Of a DNA stretch of 64,000 nt, positions 43,169 to 53,446 are shown one piece after another. The number at the start of each line of letters is the position of its first letter. The first letter of the stretch is position 1. Source of the DNA: Microbacterium mitrae (GTDB taxonomy: Bacteria; Actinomycetota; Actinomycetes; Actinomycetales; Microbacteriaceae); assembly GCF_008017445.1 (NCBI RefSeq), contig NZ_VRSW01000002.1, forward strand, positions 62,001-126,000. The letters run 5' to 3'. The notes beneath the pieces were generated by a model that worked only from the letters and a program-made list of their open reading frames with translations, was not told the origin of the DNA and did no database searches. The position numbers and the translations under genes are program-made.

Positions 43169-43615
43169 ATGTCGGTTGCGGCCGTCGCTGCCGAACGTCG
43201 ACAGCTCCACGATGTTCCGCTCATCGTGTACTTCTCAAGCGTGTCTGGCAACACGGCGCGTTTTGTTGAGAAGCTCGGTGCGCGGGCTGAGCGCATTCCG
43301 CTACACCGCACCGATGAGCCCCTCGTGGTCAATGAGCCGTACGTTCTCGTCACACCCACCTACGGTGGGGGAGACGGCCACGGCGCGGTTCCCAAGCAAG
43401 TCATTCGGTTTCTCAATGACGAGCAGAACCGAAGCAATATCCGGGGCGTCATTGCAGCCGGCAACTCAAATTTCGGCGAGGCCTACTGCCTTGCCGGAGA
43501 CATCATTAGCCGCAAGTGCCACGTGCCGCACTTGTACCGAGTAGAGCTATTTGGCACGAGCGAAGATGTCGATCGCGTCAGCGACGGATTGGAACGATGG
43601 TGGAAGCTGCAGTGA
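43169..43615 (+). CDS. nrdI: Flavodoxin-like protein NrdI
   Basis: 148 residues. It delivers the oxidant (superoxide/peroxide) for building the Mn(III)2-tyrosyl radical in NrdF. The FMN phosphate loop is '[17 protein letters not shown]', with '[24 protein letters not shown]' and '[16 protein letters not shown]' characteristic of NrdI. It overlaps nrdE by 19 bases. Confidence 0.96.
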   Translation: MSVAAVAAERRQLHDVPLIVYFSSVSGNTARFVEKLGARAERIPLHRTDEPLVVNEPYVLVTPTYGGGDGHGAVPKQVIRFLNDEQNRSNIRGVIAAGNSNFGEAYCLAGDIISRKCHVPHLYRVELFGTSEDVDRVSDGLERWWKLQ

Positions 43616-45756
43616 AGGAAGATAAGACCTTCAAGAACAACCCCGCATACGAGGGTATGGACTATCACTCGCTGAACGCGATGCTGAATCTCTACGACGC
43701 CGAGGGCAAGATTCAGTTCGACGCCGACCGCCGGGCTGCTCGCGAGTACTTCCTGCAGCACGTCAACCAGAACACGGTTTTCTTCCACTCCCTGCAGGAG
43801 CGACTCGACTACCTGGTGGAGAAGGAGTATTACGAGCCGCGGGTCATCAACATGTACCCGATCGAGTTCATTCAGTCGCTGAACGACCGCGCGTACGCGG
43901 CGAAGTTCCGCTTTGACACCTTCCTCGGTGCGTTCAAGTACTACACCAGCTACACGCTGAAGACGTTTGATGGCAAGCGCTACCTCGAGCGTTTCGAAGA
44001 CCGCGTCGTGATGACCGCGCTGGCCCTCGCCGACGGCGACCAGAAGGTTGCCGAGCAGATCGTCGATGAGATCACCTCTGGTCGCTTCCAGCCGGCAACG
44101 CCCACGTTCCTCAACGCCGGAAAGGCGCAGCGCGGCGAGCTCGTTAGCTGCTTCCTGCTGCGCATTGAAGACAACATGGAGTCGATCGCCCGCGGCATCA
44201 ACTCGGCGCTTCAGCTGAGCAAGCGCGGCGGCGGTGTGGCACTGTTGCTGTCAAACATCCGCGAGTCGGGTGCGCCGATCAAGCAGATCGAAAACCAGTC
44301 GTCGGGCATCATCCCGGTCATGAAGCTGCTCGAAGACAGCTTCAGCTACGCCAACCAGCTGGGCGCTCGTCAGGGCGCGGGTGCGGTTTACCTCAACGCG
44401 CACCACCCCGACATCATGCGATTCCTCGACACCAAGCGTGAAAACGCTGACGAGAAGATCCGCATCAAGACCCTCTCGCTCGGTGTCGTGGTTCCAGACA
44501 TCACCTTCGAACTCGCGAAGAAGGGCGAAGACATGTACCTGTTCTCGCCGTACGACGTCGAGAAGGTGTACGGGGTTCCGTTCGGCGACATTTCGGTCAC
44601 CGAGAAGTACCACGAGATGGTTGATGACGCGCGCATCAAGAAGACCAAGATTGACGCTCGCGAGTTCTTCCAGACGCTCGCCGAGATTCAGTTTGAGTCT
44701 GGTTACCCGTACATCATGTTTGAAGACACGGTGAATGCGGCAAACCCGATCAAGGGTCGCATCAACATGTCGAACCTGTGCTCGGAGATTCTGCAGGTCA
44801 ACACCCCGACCACGTACAACGCCGACCTGTCGTACGACGTCATCGGCAAAGACATCTCGTGCAACCTGGGCTCGATGAACATTGCGCTGGCGATGGATGG
44901 CGGCAACCTCGGCGGAACCGTCGACACCGCGATCCGCGCGCTCACGGCGGTATCGAACCAGAGCCACATTGAGTCGGTTCGCTCGATCGAAGACGGCAAC
45001 GACCGTTCACACGCCATTGGCCTCGGCCAGATGAACCTGCACGGTTACCTTGCCCGCGAGCACGTGTACTACGGCTCTGAAGAGTCGATCGACTTCACCA
45101 ACGTGTACTTTGCAACCGTGCTGTTCCACGCGCTGACCGCGTCGAACAAGCTCGCAATCGAGCGCGGCGAATCGTTTGACGGCTTCGCCGACTCAAAGTA
45201 CGCAAGCGGTGAGTTCTTCGACAAGTACCTGGAAAATGACTTCCTGCCGGTGACGGACAAGGCAAAAGAACTGTTTGCCGGACACGCCCTGCCGTCCCGC
45301 GAAGACTGGGCGGCGCTCAAGGCTTCTGTGCAGCAGCACGGTATCTACAACCAGAACCTGCAGGCCGTTCCGCCGACCGGCTCGATCTCCTACATCAACA
45401 ACTCGACGTCGTCGATTCACCCGATCGCGTCGAAGATTGAGATCCGCAAGGAAGGCAAGATCGGTCGCGTCTACTACCCGGCACCGTTCATGACGAACGA
45501 CAACCTGGAGTACTACCAAGACGCATACGAGGTCGGTTACGAGAAGGTCATCGACGTCTACGCTGCGGCAACCCAGCACGTTGACCAGGGCCTGTCGCTG
45601 ACGCTGTTCTTCAAAGACACCGCGACCACGCGTGACATCAACCGTGCGCAGATCTACGCATGGCGCAAGGGCATCAAGACGATCTACTACATCCGCCTGC
45701 GTCAGATGGCGCTGGAAGGAACCGAGATCGAGGGCTGCGTCAGCTGCATGCTGTAA
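43597..45756 (+). CDS. nrdE: Class Ib ribonucleoside-diphosphate reductase alpha subunit
   Basis: Catalytic subunit that reduces NDPs to dNDPs. 719 residues, normal length. Substrate and active-site cysteines: '[18 protein letters not shown]', '[10 protein letters not shown]', and the C-terminal electron-shuttle pair 'EGCVSCML'. No N-terminal ATP cone, as expected for class Ib. The ATG at 43597 lies within the end of nrdI; the frame extends further upstream but without family similarity. A strong terminator follows. Confidence 0.97.
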   Translation: MVEAAVKEDKTFKNNPAYEGMDYHSLNAMLNLYDAEGKIQFDADRRAAREYFLQHVNQNTVFFHSLQERLDYLVEKEYYEPRVINMYPIEFIQSLNDRAYAAKFRFDTFLGAFKYYTSYTLKTFDGKRYLERFEDRVVMTALALADGDQKVAEQIVDEITSGRFQPATPTFLNAGKAQRGELVSCFLLRIEDNMESIARGINSALQLSKRGGGVALLLSNIRESGAPIKQIENQSSGIIPVMKLLEDSFSYANQLGARQGAGAVYLNAHHPDIMRFLDTKRENADEKIRIKTLSLGVVVPDITFELAKKGEDMYLFSPYDVEKVYGVPFGDISVTEKYHEMVDDARIKKTKIDAREFFQTLAEIQFESGYPYIMFEDTVNAANPIKGRINMSNLCSEILQVNTPTTYNADLSYDVIGKDISCNLGSMNIALAMDGGNLGGTVDTAIRALTAVSNQSHIESVRSIEDGNDRSHAIGLGQMNLHGYLAREHVYYGSEESIDFTNVYFATVLFHALTASNKLAIERGESFDGFADSKYASGEFFDKYLENDFLPVTDKAKELFAGHALPSREDWAALKASVQQHGIYNQNLQAVPPTGSISYINNSTSSIHPIASKIEIRKEGKIGRVYYPAPFMTNDNLEYYQDAYEVGYEKVIDVYAAATQHVDQGLSLTLFFKDTATTRDINRAQIYAWRKGIKTIYYIRLRQMALEGTEIEGCVSCML

Positions 45757-45766
45757 CGCCAACCTG

Positions 45767-45804
45767 AACGAAGGGGGTGCACCGATTGGTGCACCCCCTT
45801 CGTT
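45767..45804 (+). terminator. Terminator after nrdE
   Basis: Perfect 17-base inverted repeat (AACGAAGGGGGTGCACC and its complement) around GATT, 11 bases after the nrdE stop. It separates nrdHIE from the next gene and from nrdF, so nrdF needs its own promoter. Confidence 0.88.
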
Positions 45805-45918
45805 GCGTTTATCGCGACCCGCTGTTGCGTTCGGAGGGGGAGCGGCTCGGGTGTGCGGCACGCGATCATGCTCGGGCGCCGGTCGCGTCGCCGAGTCGCG
45901 TCGCCCTATGCTGGCGTG

Positions 45919-46929
45919 GTGCACGCAGACACCACCGGGCAGCCTTCGACCGTCATGCGGCCGGTGCGCTGGGCGCTCGCTGCTACCGCGGTCGTCGTGG
46001 TGTTGCTACTCGGTGCCGGTGCCCTCATTCAGCAGCAGTTCGAACCAGACTTCCTGCCGTTTCTGATGAGCATCGTTGCCGGCGCCGTGCTGGGCGTCAC
46101 GGTGACGTCGCTATTGAGGCTGCTACCGTCACGCGTCGGCCCGGTTGTGCATCTGGCCGTGACGCTGGGTGGTTGGGCCGGCGTCTGGTGGATGACGCAG
46201 GCTGACATGTACGCCGCCCTGCCCGCCAGCGCGCATGGAACGGCTTATGCCGTGATGCTCGCACTCCCGCCCGCGTTGGCGTGGTTATCACTCACCCTCA
46301 TCGGCTGGATTTCTGCGCTCGCTCGGCGCCCAGCAGTTCAGCTCATTAACCCGGAGTGGGTGCACGAGCCGCGTCGTGCCACCATTAGCTTTGCCGCGGT
46401 GGAGACGACGCTGCGCACTCTCACAATCTGGATTGTTGCCGTCGTGCTCATTGGCGGTCTGGGTATCGCCGCGCTCCTGATCGCCACTGGCGACGCGGCG
46501 CTCATGTTCGGGCCCCGCTTCATGCTGGTGCTGCTCGCCGTCGTTTTTGGCATTCCCGCCTATGTCGGTCTGGTTGCTGTGCTGCGCCGCAGGCAGGCGG
46601 ACTATCAAATTCAGTTCGGCATGGATCGCGTAGAGGTGCACTCCAAGCGCGGAGATCGCACAGTGCGGTACGAACAGATTCGCGATCTGTGGTGGGGTGG
46701 CGGGGGCGAATACTCGCGGCTGAGGGTTCGCACCACGTCGGGGGAACGGCTGGAAATTGTCGCTGGTCTCGCCAAATTGCCGCGTGGTCGTGGCGCCGTG
46801 CTCCCGCCGCTGCCGCGAGTCGTGCAGACGAGGTTGGAGAACGCGGGGCTCGTCAACCGATCGAAACGACGCGGCGGAGCGGGCCAGGGAGCCATGCTTT
46901 TCGTGAGGCAGGGTCAACACACCATCTAG
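45919..46929 (+). CDS. Hypothetical membrane protein between nrdE and nrdF
   Basis: About 336 residues. Six predicted membrane helices in the first ~240 residues, then a cytoplasmic beta-rich domain ('MDRVEVHSKRGDRTVRYEQIRDLWWGGGGEYSRLRVRTTSG') that resembles a small PH-like domain. The GTG at 45919 is preferred because TATGCT (45907-45912) ends six bases before it; an upstream GTG at 45853 is in frame. The function is unknown, and a link to deoxynucleotide synthesis is not implied. Its 3' end holds half of the nrdF NrdR-box pair. Confidence 0.7.
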   Translation: MHADTTGQPSTVMRPVRWALAATAVVVVLLLGAGALIQQQFEPDFLPFLMSIVAGAVLGVTVTSLLRLLPSRVGPVVHLAVTLGGWAGVWWMTQADMYAALPASAHGTAYAVMLALPPALAWLSLTLIGWISALARRPAVQLINPEWVHEPRRATISFAAVETTLRTLTIWIVAVVLIGGLGIAALLIATGDAALMFGPRFMLVLLAVVFGIPAYVGLVAVLRRRQADYQIQFGMDRVEVHSKRGDRTVRYEQIRDLWWGGGGEYSRLRVRTTSGERLEIVAGLAKLPRGRGAVLPPLPRVVQTRLENAGLVNRSKRRGGAGQGAMLFVRQGQHTI

Positions 46930-46964
46930 CGTCCGGGTGCGGTGTCGGTACCTACATGTAGTAT
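46917..46964. promoter_or_regulatory. NrdR box pair upstream of nrdF
   Basis: Box 2 (46949-46964) has the perfect palindromic core CTACATGTAG inside TACCTACATGTAGTA, nearly identical to the nrdH box 2. A weaker box 1 (46917-46932: ACAC ... TAGCGT) starts 32 bases upstream, inside the end of the membrane-protein gene. This links nrdF to the same repressor as nrdHIE although the genes are 2 kb apart. Confidence 0.72.
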
Positions 46965-47009
46965 TTGAAGAAGGCCTCAGGGAGCAACTTTTGGCCGAAA
47001 ATCCCTTAA

Positions 47010-48008
<999 letters not shown>

Positions 48009-48027
48009 CCCACCCCTTGAACATCAC

Positions 48028-48067
48028 AACGGCCCGGCTCTGCGAATACTCGCGGAGCCGGGCCGTT
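48028..48067 (+). terminator. Terminator after nrdF
   Basis: AACGGCCCGGCTC pairs with GAGCCGGGCCGTT, with GCG/CGC inside; a very stable stem 20 bases after the nrdF stop. Confidence 0.85.
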
Positions 48068-48141
48068 GTCGTTCCGCTCCTCAAGACGTCATGCCCAAAG
48101 TTGCGCCGTCGGACGAGCGGAACCATGGGCTGAGTTGCGCG

Positions 48142-48378
48142 CTATGCGCCGTCGAAGAGGCGCAGAATGTGCATCGGGATGACGTAGGCGAAGGCGCACG
48201 AGACGATGCCGGCGGCGAACACCCAAAACTCGGCGCCGGTGACGCTTACGGAGCGGCCAAGCAAGAACATGCCGCCGATGAAGAACGCGAAGGCGATCAC
48301 AAAACTCACGACGGTCACAACCTCTCCGCCGTTGCTTGACTGCGTTGATGTCGATTGTGGTGCGCGTGTCGTGGTCAT
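48142..48378 (-). CDS. Small two-helix membrane protein
   Basis: 78 residues from the ATG at 48378 (GAGGAGAAGGATC upstream). A Thr/Ser/Gln-rich N-terminus is followed by two membrane helices ('VVTVVSFVIAFAFFIGGMFLLG' and 'FWVFAAGIVSCAFAYVIPMHIL'). No known domain. Divergent from the rhodanese gene, with a shared 110-base promoter region. Confidence 0.68.
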   Translation of the reverse strand: MTTTRAPQSTSTQSSNGGEVVTVVSFVIAFAFFIGGMFLLGRSVSVTGAEFWVFAAGIVSCAFAYVIPMHILRLFDGA

Positions 48379-48453
48379 GATGATCCTTCTCCTCAATTTG
48401 TGCCCAAATCATTCGTACACAAAGTATTCTAGCAGTGAGAGTTGAAATACTCA

Positions 48454-48472
48454 CGCTTGAAAATCTCAAGCG
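48454..48472. promoter_or_regulatory. Palindrome upstream of the rhodanese gene, possible operator
   Basis: CGCTTGA-AAATC-TCAAGCG, perfect seven-base arms, 17 bases before the sulfurtransferase start and within an AT-rich stretch. A second dyad (AGTATT...AATACT) lies just upstream (48423-48451). No regulator gene is adjacent. Confidence 0.5.
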
Positions 48473-48489
48473 AAACATGAGGAGCACCG

Positions 48490-49368
48490 ATGACACTGCC
48501 CGCCGACCCCGCCGCTGAACTTCAGGACTACGCGCACCCGGAGCGACTCGTGACGGCGCCGTGGTTGATCGCTCATCGACACCACCCCGACCTGGTCGTG
48601 TTGGAGTCGAATGAAGACGTCTTGCTCTACGAAACCGGCCACATTCCCGGTGCACGCAAGATCGATTGGCACACCGACCTTAACGACCCCGTGATGCGCG
48701 ACTTCGTTGATGGTTCCGCCTTTCAGGCGCTCGTGCAGCGGCTAGGCATCACACCCGAAACGACGGTCGTCATTTATGGTGACCGCAACAACTGGTGGGC
48801 AGCCTATGCGCTGTGGGTATTCACGCTCTTTGGCCACGCAGACGTTCGCCTCCTGAACGGCGGGCGCGACTACTGGGTGTCGCAGGAATTGCCGCTGACG
48901 ACAGACCTACCAGAGCGGACCACGCCGAGCGCCTATCCGTTCGCCGAGCGCGATGACCACACCGTGCGGGCGTTCGCCAGCGATGTGCTCGTGCACGAGG
49001 GCAACCCGCTGATCGATGTGCGCTCGCCGGCGGAATACAGCGGTGAGGTGACCTTCATGCCGGGCTACCCGCTCGAGGGCACGCTCCGCGGCGGGCATGT
49101 TCCTGGTTCCGTCAACATTCCGTGGGCCAGTGCCGGGAGGCCGGACGGCCAGTTTCGTGGGCGTGACGAGCTCGACGGCATCTACACCGGCGCCCTGAAC
49201 CTCTCACCCAACGACGATGTCATCGTGTACTGCCGCATCGGTGAGCGGTCAGCGCACACCTGGTTCGTGCTGACGCACCTGCTCGGCATGCAGAACGTAC
49301 GCAACTACGACGGCTCCTGGGCGGAGTGGGGCAATCTCGTGCGGGTGCCGATCGAACGCACGGCTTAA
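48490..49368 (+). CDS. Thiosulfate sulfurtransferase (tandem rhodanese)
   Basis: 292 residues, two rhodanese domains. The first (about 20-135, '[28 protein letters not shown]') lacks a catalytic Cys. The second (about 155-290) has the active-site loop '[13 protein letters not shown]' with Cys, the CRxGxRS pattern of thiosulfate sulfurtransferases. It moves sulfane sulfur from thiosulfate to cyanide or other thiols. The start is the ATG at 48490 with ATGAGGAG upstream. Confidence 0.92.
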   Translation: MTLPADPAAELQDYAHPERLVTAPWLIAHRHHPDLVVLESNEDVLLYETGHIPGARKIDWHTDLNDPVMRDFVDGSAFQALVQRLGITPETTVVIYGDRNNWWAAYALWVFTLFGHADVRLLNGGRDYWVSQELPLTTDLPERTTPSAYPFAERDDHTVRAFASDVLVHEGNPLIDVRSPAEYSGEVTFMPGYPLEGTLRGGHVPGSVNIPWASAGRPDGQFRGRDELDGIYTGALNLSPNDDVIVYCRIGERSAHTWFVLTHLLGMQNVRNYDGSWAEWGNLVRVPIERTA

Positions 49369-49373
49369 GCGGG

Positions 49374-49790
49374 TCAGGGAGCAGGGGGTAGATCGAACAC
49401 TCGACCAGAAACGCTGACCGGAGTGATCTTCACCCACCTGTCCTTTTCTTCTGGAGCCCACGGCTGCACTCCCAGGCTTTCCGCTGCCGTCACCTCGGCG
49501 CCCCGGTCGAATTCTTCCGCGGTGCCCTTGACGACCACGCTGAAGGCCTCGACATCGTCGTAGCCGTCAATCTCGAACGCGATCGAACTGCGGATCGTGA
49601 GCTCGAGCAGCTTGGTTCCGGCCGCGGTGCGAAAGACAACGGCGCGCCCATCGACCTTGTGGTTAACGGGGAAAATATCGATCTCCCCGGCGGCAGTGGC
49701 GGCGATCCGTCCGTACGGTGCGCGGGAGAGACGCTCCCAGCACTCGTCTTCGGTGAGGTGCCGCGTTGGCGGGCGGTCTGGCTCGGTCAT
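49374..49790 (-). CDS. Pyridoxamine 5'-phosphate oxidase-like flavin-binding protein
   Basis: 138 residues. The split-barrel fold is shown by 'RHLTEDECWERLSRAPYGRIAATAAGEIDIFPVNHKVDGRAVVFRTAAGTKL', typical of small actinobacterial PNPOx-like proteins that bind FMN, F420 or haem. The start is the ATG at 49790; an in-frame upstream extension is not conserved. It converges on the rhodanese gene. Confidence 0.87.
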   Translation of the reverse strand: MTEPDRPPTRHLTEDECWERLSRAPYGRIAATAAGEIDIFPVNHKVDGRAVVFRTAAGTKLLELTIRSSIAFEIDGYDDVEAFSVVVKGTAEEFDRGAEVTAAESLGVQPWAPEEKDRWVKITPVSVSGRVFDLPPAP

Positions 49791-50006
49791 GATGGCTCCC
49801 GTCCTGAGGCCTCCGCCTCTGCTGACATCATACGTCTGCTCCCGCCCGATAGCAGTGCCCCGGAATCTTCCGTGCCCGCTCGGCATGCGCATCGGCGAAC
49901 CCTCTAGCCAGTTGAAGGTCCTGTATCAACCAGACGAGAGGAGGGTGTCGCGCGTTGTCAAACCAGACGCATTCGTCAATACTGGCGAGAGAAGCTCTCT
50001 TTGACG
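49791..50006. promoter_or_regulatory. Promoter region of the BLUF operon
   Basis: A -35-like TTGTCA at 49955-49960 and -10-like AATACT at 49978-49983 are separated by 17 bases, which would start transcription about 15-20 bases before the ATG at 50007. Immediately after the -10 lies a small dyad AGAGA-AGC-TCTCT (49988-50000). Nothing else was recognised in this stretch. Confidence 0.5.
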
Positions 50007-50291
50007 ATGAACGAGGTTTGTGTGCCTGAGGATCCAGCCAGCGCTAATGATCGAGGCGCGCTCACCTGGGCATGTGTGGAAGACGGGTTCTACGTCGCAA
50101 GTGATAGCAGCGGCTTCGTCGGCTTCATCGACCGAATCAAGCCCGAGGCGTTTCAGGTCTTTAACGCGTTCTCTCAGCAGGTGGGGTACTTTCGGAACCT
50201 CGACTCGGCAATGCGCTGCCTGGTTGAGTCGCGAGACGCCAACCCACAGAACCAAGCGCCAACGACCGAGCAAGGGAGTGTGAACCCGTGA
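50007..50291 (+). CDS. Small hypothetical protein coupled to the BLUF photoreceptor
   Basis: 94 residues from the ATG at 50007 (a TTG at 50001 is also possible). Soluble, acidic, with 'TWACVEDGFYVASDSSGFVGFIDRI' and 'FQVFNAFSQQVGYFRNLDSAMRCLVE', which suggests a compact alpha/beta domain; I do not recognise the family. Its stop overlaps the GTG start of the BLUF gene (GTGA), implying translational coupling and possibly a protein partner of the light sensor. This is inference from gene order only. Confidence 0.62.
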   Translation: MNEVCVPEDPASANDRGALTWACVEDGFYVASDSSGFVGFIDRIKPEAFQVFNAFSQQVGYFRNLDSAMRCLVESRDANPQNQAPTTEQGSVNP

Positions 50292-50731
50292 GCGATACCG
50301 CTGCCCTTTTCACTCTCGTCTACACAAGCGAGGCCACCGGCGACACCGCCGAGCTGGCGTTGATCGCGCTTTTGGAGCAGGCGCGCGCGAAGAACGATCG
50401 CCTCAACATCACCGGCATCTTGCTATACCGCGATGGCCGGTTCGTGCAGTGCCTCGAGGGCGCAGAAGACGACGTCAGGGCTCTGTACCGTTCCATCAGC
50501 GCCGATACGCGCCACACGAATCTGCGCGTGCTGCTGGAAATGCCCATCACCGCGCGGCGGTTCGCCTCCTGGACGATGGGATACGAGCCATTGCGGCAAG
50601 CTCCAGCGGCCTTGCCGACGGGCTTTCGCAGCACGTTCGACGACCTCGAACGCAGTGATGATCCGGCTCAGGTGCTACGCGCGCTCAGCGAGTTGACCCT
50701 GTGGTTCCACGTGCGCACCGCACGCGCCTAG
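50288..50731 (+). CDS. BLUF-domain blue-light photoreceptor
   Basis: 147 residues. The BLUF domain fills residues 7-100. Flavin-pocket residues are present: Tyr12 in 'LVYTSEA', Asn40 in 'NITGILLY', Gln54 in 'FVQCLEG', and the Trp95/Met97 pair in 'SWTMGY'. The ~45-residue C-terminal tail is helical and has no output domain, so signalling must go through another protein. GTG start overlapping the preceding gene; the cytochrome P450 gene begins 11 bases after the stop, so sensor and P450 are likely in one transcript. Confidence 0.92.
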   Translation: MSDTAALFTLVYTSEATGDTAELALIALLEQARAKNDRLNITGILLYRDGRFVQCLEGAEDDVRALYRSISADTRHTNLRVLLEMPITARRFASWTMGYEPLRQAPAALPTGFRSTFDDLERSDDPAQVLRALSELTLWFHVRTARA

Positions 50732-50741
50732 GCAGCCACCC

Positions 50742-51899
50742 GTGCCGCGCCGCGACCGCACCACGGTGGGAGCCGCCCGCGCTGTCGTCGCTCTGACGCG
50801 GCTGAAACCGAGCCAGGAACTGCTGCGCGCGAAGGGCGCGACCACTCAGGCCGGGTTCACCGCGGAGCGGATTCCGGCTCGTCTCTTTGCGCGGCGTCCG
50901 ATACTGATCGATGACGGACCCGATCATGATGAGCACCGCAAGCAACTCGTGCGATTTTTCAGCCCCCGCGCGCTCGAAGAACGCCACCGTTCGAGCATCG
51001 AGGCGACGGCCGAAACGTTGGTCGCCGAGGCGCGCAGTGCGGGTAGCGCGCGCCTCGATGACCTTGCCCTGTTGTTCTCGGTGAGAGTTGCCTCCGACAT
51101 TGTCGGGTTGACGGCGAGCGACACCGGCGCCCTCGCGCGCCGACTCGAGGCCTTCTTCCGTCAGCCGCCCGTCGATCACACTCGTGACGATCATGGCCGC
51201 AGCCGCAATGACTGGGCGCGTGCTGCCCGCGACGCCCTGGTTCCGCTTGCCAGCTTCTACTGGCGCGACGTGCGCCCGGCGATCCGCGCACGCCGCAAAC
51301 GGCCCGCCGACGACATCATCAGCCACCTCCTTGAGCGCGGCTACCGCCCCCGCGAGATTCTGATGGAGTGTCTCACCTATGGAACGGCAGGCATGGTGAC
51401 CACCCGCGAATTCATCAGCATGGTGATGCTGCGGTTACATGAGGCTCCCGCGCTTCTGGCGCGGTATCGCATCGCAGAAGCCGCCGAGCGAACCGCCATT
51501 CTCAGCGAGATTATCCGGCTCAATCCACCCGTTGCGCACCTCTACCGTCGGGTGCAGCAGCAAGCGCCGGGGTGCCCGTATTCGGCCGAAACTCTTGTCG
51601 ACATCGACGTGCACGCGAGCAATCGAGACGCCGAGGTGTTCGCCCCAGACCCGGAGAGCGTATGCCCCGAGCGGAACCTCGCGGCGGCGGAGCGCAGCGG
51701 ATTGAGTTTTGGAGATGGCGCACATCGCTGCCCGGGCTCGCACCTCGCACTCCTGGAGACCGATATTTTGGTCAGCGCCCTGTTGCGGGCGGGAGCCGCG
51801 GTTGAAAAGCTGCCGCGCCGCGAGTTTGACACCCTGGTGCAGGGCTATCAGCTACGTGACTTCAGGATTTCTTTTTCCGCCCAGGCCGCCGCGCCATAA
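50742..51899 (+). CDS. Cytochrome P450, candidate carotenoid ring hydroxylase
   Basis: 385 residues, soluble bacterial P450. Haem-binding 'FGDGAHRCPGSHLA' supplies the Cys ligand, and the ExxR motif is 'EIIRLNPP'. The I-helix reads 'GTAGMVTTRE', so the usual acidic residue of AGxDTT is Val, which may change proton delivery. The gene ends 38 bases inside the 3' end of crtU (convergent). In Brevibacterium linens, a P450 near the isorenieratene genes has been proposed to make 3-hydroxy and 3,3'-dihydroxy derivatives; the same role is inferred here. GTG or ATG starts nearby are ambiguous; GTG at 50742 is used. Confidence 0.85.
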   Translation: MPRRDRTTVGAARAVVALTRLKPSQELLRAKGATTQAGFTAERIPARLFARRPILIDDGPDHDEHRKQLVRFFSPRALEERHRSSIEATAETLVAEARSAGSARLDDLALLFSVRVASDIVGLTASDTGALARRLEAFFRQPPVDHTRDDHGRSRNDWARAARDALVPLASFYWRDVRPAIRARRKRPADDIISHLLERGYRPREILMECLTYGTAGMVTTREFISMVMLRLHEAPALLARYRIAEAAERTAILSEIIRLNPPVAHLYRRVQQQAPGCPYSAETLVDIDVHASNRDAEVFAPDPESVCPERNLAAAERSGLSFGDGAHRCPGSHLALLETDILVSALLRAGAAVEKLPRREFDTLVQGYQLRDFRISFSAQAAAP

Positions 51900-53445
51900 G
51901 TGTCCGGGCAACTTTCGGCCACCGCTGTCTAGCCTGGGTGGGAACGCTCCACAGCGTGTGCCCTGCGACGCCCCATCCCGCCAGCAGCTCGTTTGCCGCC
52001 ATCCAGCCCGTCGTCGCAGCACGCTCCATCAACGCAATGGGCAGGTCGCAACGCACCCAGTCCCCGGCGATCACGAGGCCAGGGTCGGGCGTCTGCACCT
52101 CTGGACGGTCATCCCAAGCGCCGGTACCCAACAGTGCGCAATCCTGTTCGATCAGAAGCTCTTCGGCCAGCACCGTGAGCTCTCTTGTCTCGGGAAAAAC
52201 GCGTTCCAGTTGCCGGCGAAGCTCGCTGGCAAGCTCCTGCTGGCGTGCGCCATCCGTGGCATACTCTGGCGACACCGCGTACGCGTGAAGCTCAACAACA
52301 CTGCCACCGGTTTGCTCGGCCCATTGCGCCGCGCCCCGCTCGAAGCGGTTGAGCACGCTGATGTTATCGAGCGGCCCGAAGGCCGCGGTTCCCAAGAATG
52401 ATGGCCGCTCCGGCAATACCGGGCCATCAAACCACAGTCGCAGCACCGCAAACGGCGGAGCCAGCTTCACCGCAGCCATGCGCTCCCGCCAGTCGGTGGT
52501 TCCGATGTTGCCAGAGGCCGCAACGATGTCTCGTGTGCCGCCGGGACCCGCCGCCAACACGACGGCGTCCGCCGCCACTTGTTGGCCGTCGGCACCGTCT
52601 CCCGTGCTGTACTCCACGACCCAACCGTCGTCGCCCCGCTCCAGGCGCGTTACACGCCCCGCGACGCGACGCACGCCGTTGCGTTCCAGCGCGGAACCCA
52701 GGGGTCGCCACAGCGCGGTGTCGAAGTCGTCGCGCGCAACGTCGAAGAGCAGCCCCTCGGCCGAACCGAGGAAGTACGAATGAAACATGGCGACCAGCTC
52801 GCCGGCCGAGAAATCCTCCGGGTCGGCGAAGAAACTGCGGGCGAAAACCTCGAGCGCTAAATGTCGCGCGCGATCCGGAAAACGTAGCCGGTCAAGAAAC
52901 TCGGCCGCGCTCACGTTTTCGAGCTCGCGGTAGGTCTCAGGGAAAGAGACATCCAGGAGCGAAAGAGCGGTATCAACGTCAACGCGAGTTAAGTCGCGCG
53001 CCGTGAAGGTGGGGCTTTGCGCCACAAAAGACATGAAATTCCACGGCGGCGTGCGCGGAATCTTCGTGAACGAATCGCGGTCACCGCGCGCACTGACGAC
53101 GGGGTAGTCATCGACTGCAACCAACAGATCATCGACGTCACCGGCACGCGAAAGCAAGGCACGCAGGTTGTAGTACTGCCGAAAGAACGCGTGAAAGCCG
53201 CGGCTCATCATGACATCACCCGCCGGTGACGTCACCGGCCATGCCCGCACGCGTCCGCCCAACTGGGCTTCCGGTTCGATGAGCACGACGTCAACGCCAC
53301 GCTCGGCGAGGCCGCAGGCGGCAGCCAGCCCGGCAATACCACCACCCACCACGGCAACCGTGCGCGGCTGGCTCGATTGCGCGTCGCCGGTCGGCGCCGG
53401 AATCTCCCTGGCACGCCGGTCACGACCCGGAACCTGTCTAGCCAC
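51862..53445 (-). CDS. crtU: Carotene desaturase/methyltransferase (isorenieratene synthase) CrtU
   Basis: 527 residues. It converts beta-ionone rings of beta-carotene to aromatic phi rings, moving one methyl group. N-terminal FAD motif 'VAVVGGGIAGLAAACGLAERGVDVVLIE', then 'MMSRGFHAFFRQYYNLRALLSRAG', highly typical of CrtU, and C-terminal 'GLVIAGDWVRCDLPIALMERAATTG'. The GTG at 53445 is chosen since CGGAGCG lies eight bases upstream; it starts one base after the crtYd stop. The frame is open further, to 53508, without similarity. Confidence 0.87.
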   Translation of the reverse strand: MARQVPGRDRRAREIPAPTGDAQSSQPRTVAVVGGGIAGLAAACGLAERGVDVVLIEPEAQLGGRVRAWPVTSPAGDVMMSRGFHAFFRQYYNLRALLSRAGDVDDLLVAVDDYPVVSARGDRDSFTKIPRTPPWNFMSFVAQSPTFTARDLTRVDVDTALSLLDVSFPETYRELENVSAAEFLDRLRFPDRARHLALEVFARSFFADPEDFSAGELVAMFHSYFLGSAEGLLFDVARDDFDTALWRPLGSALERNGVRRVAGRVTRLERGDDGWVVEYSTGDGADGQQVAADAVVLAAGPGGTRDIVAASGNIGTTDWRERMAAVKLAPPFAVLRLWFDGPVLPERPSFLGTAAFGPLDNISVLNRFERGAAQWAEQTGGSVVELHAYAVSPEYATDGARQQELASELRRQLERVFPETRELTVLAEELLIEQDCALLGTGAWDDRPEVQTPDPGLVIAGDWVRCDLPIALMERAATTGWMAANELLAGWGVAGHTLWSVPTQARQRWPKVARTLMARRPGRKKKS

Positions 53446-53446
53446 C

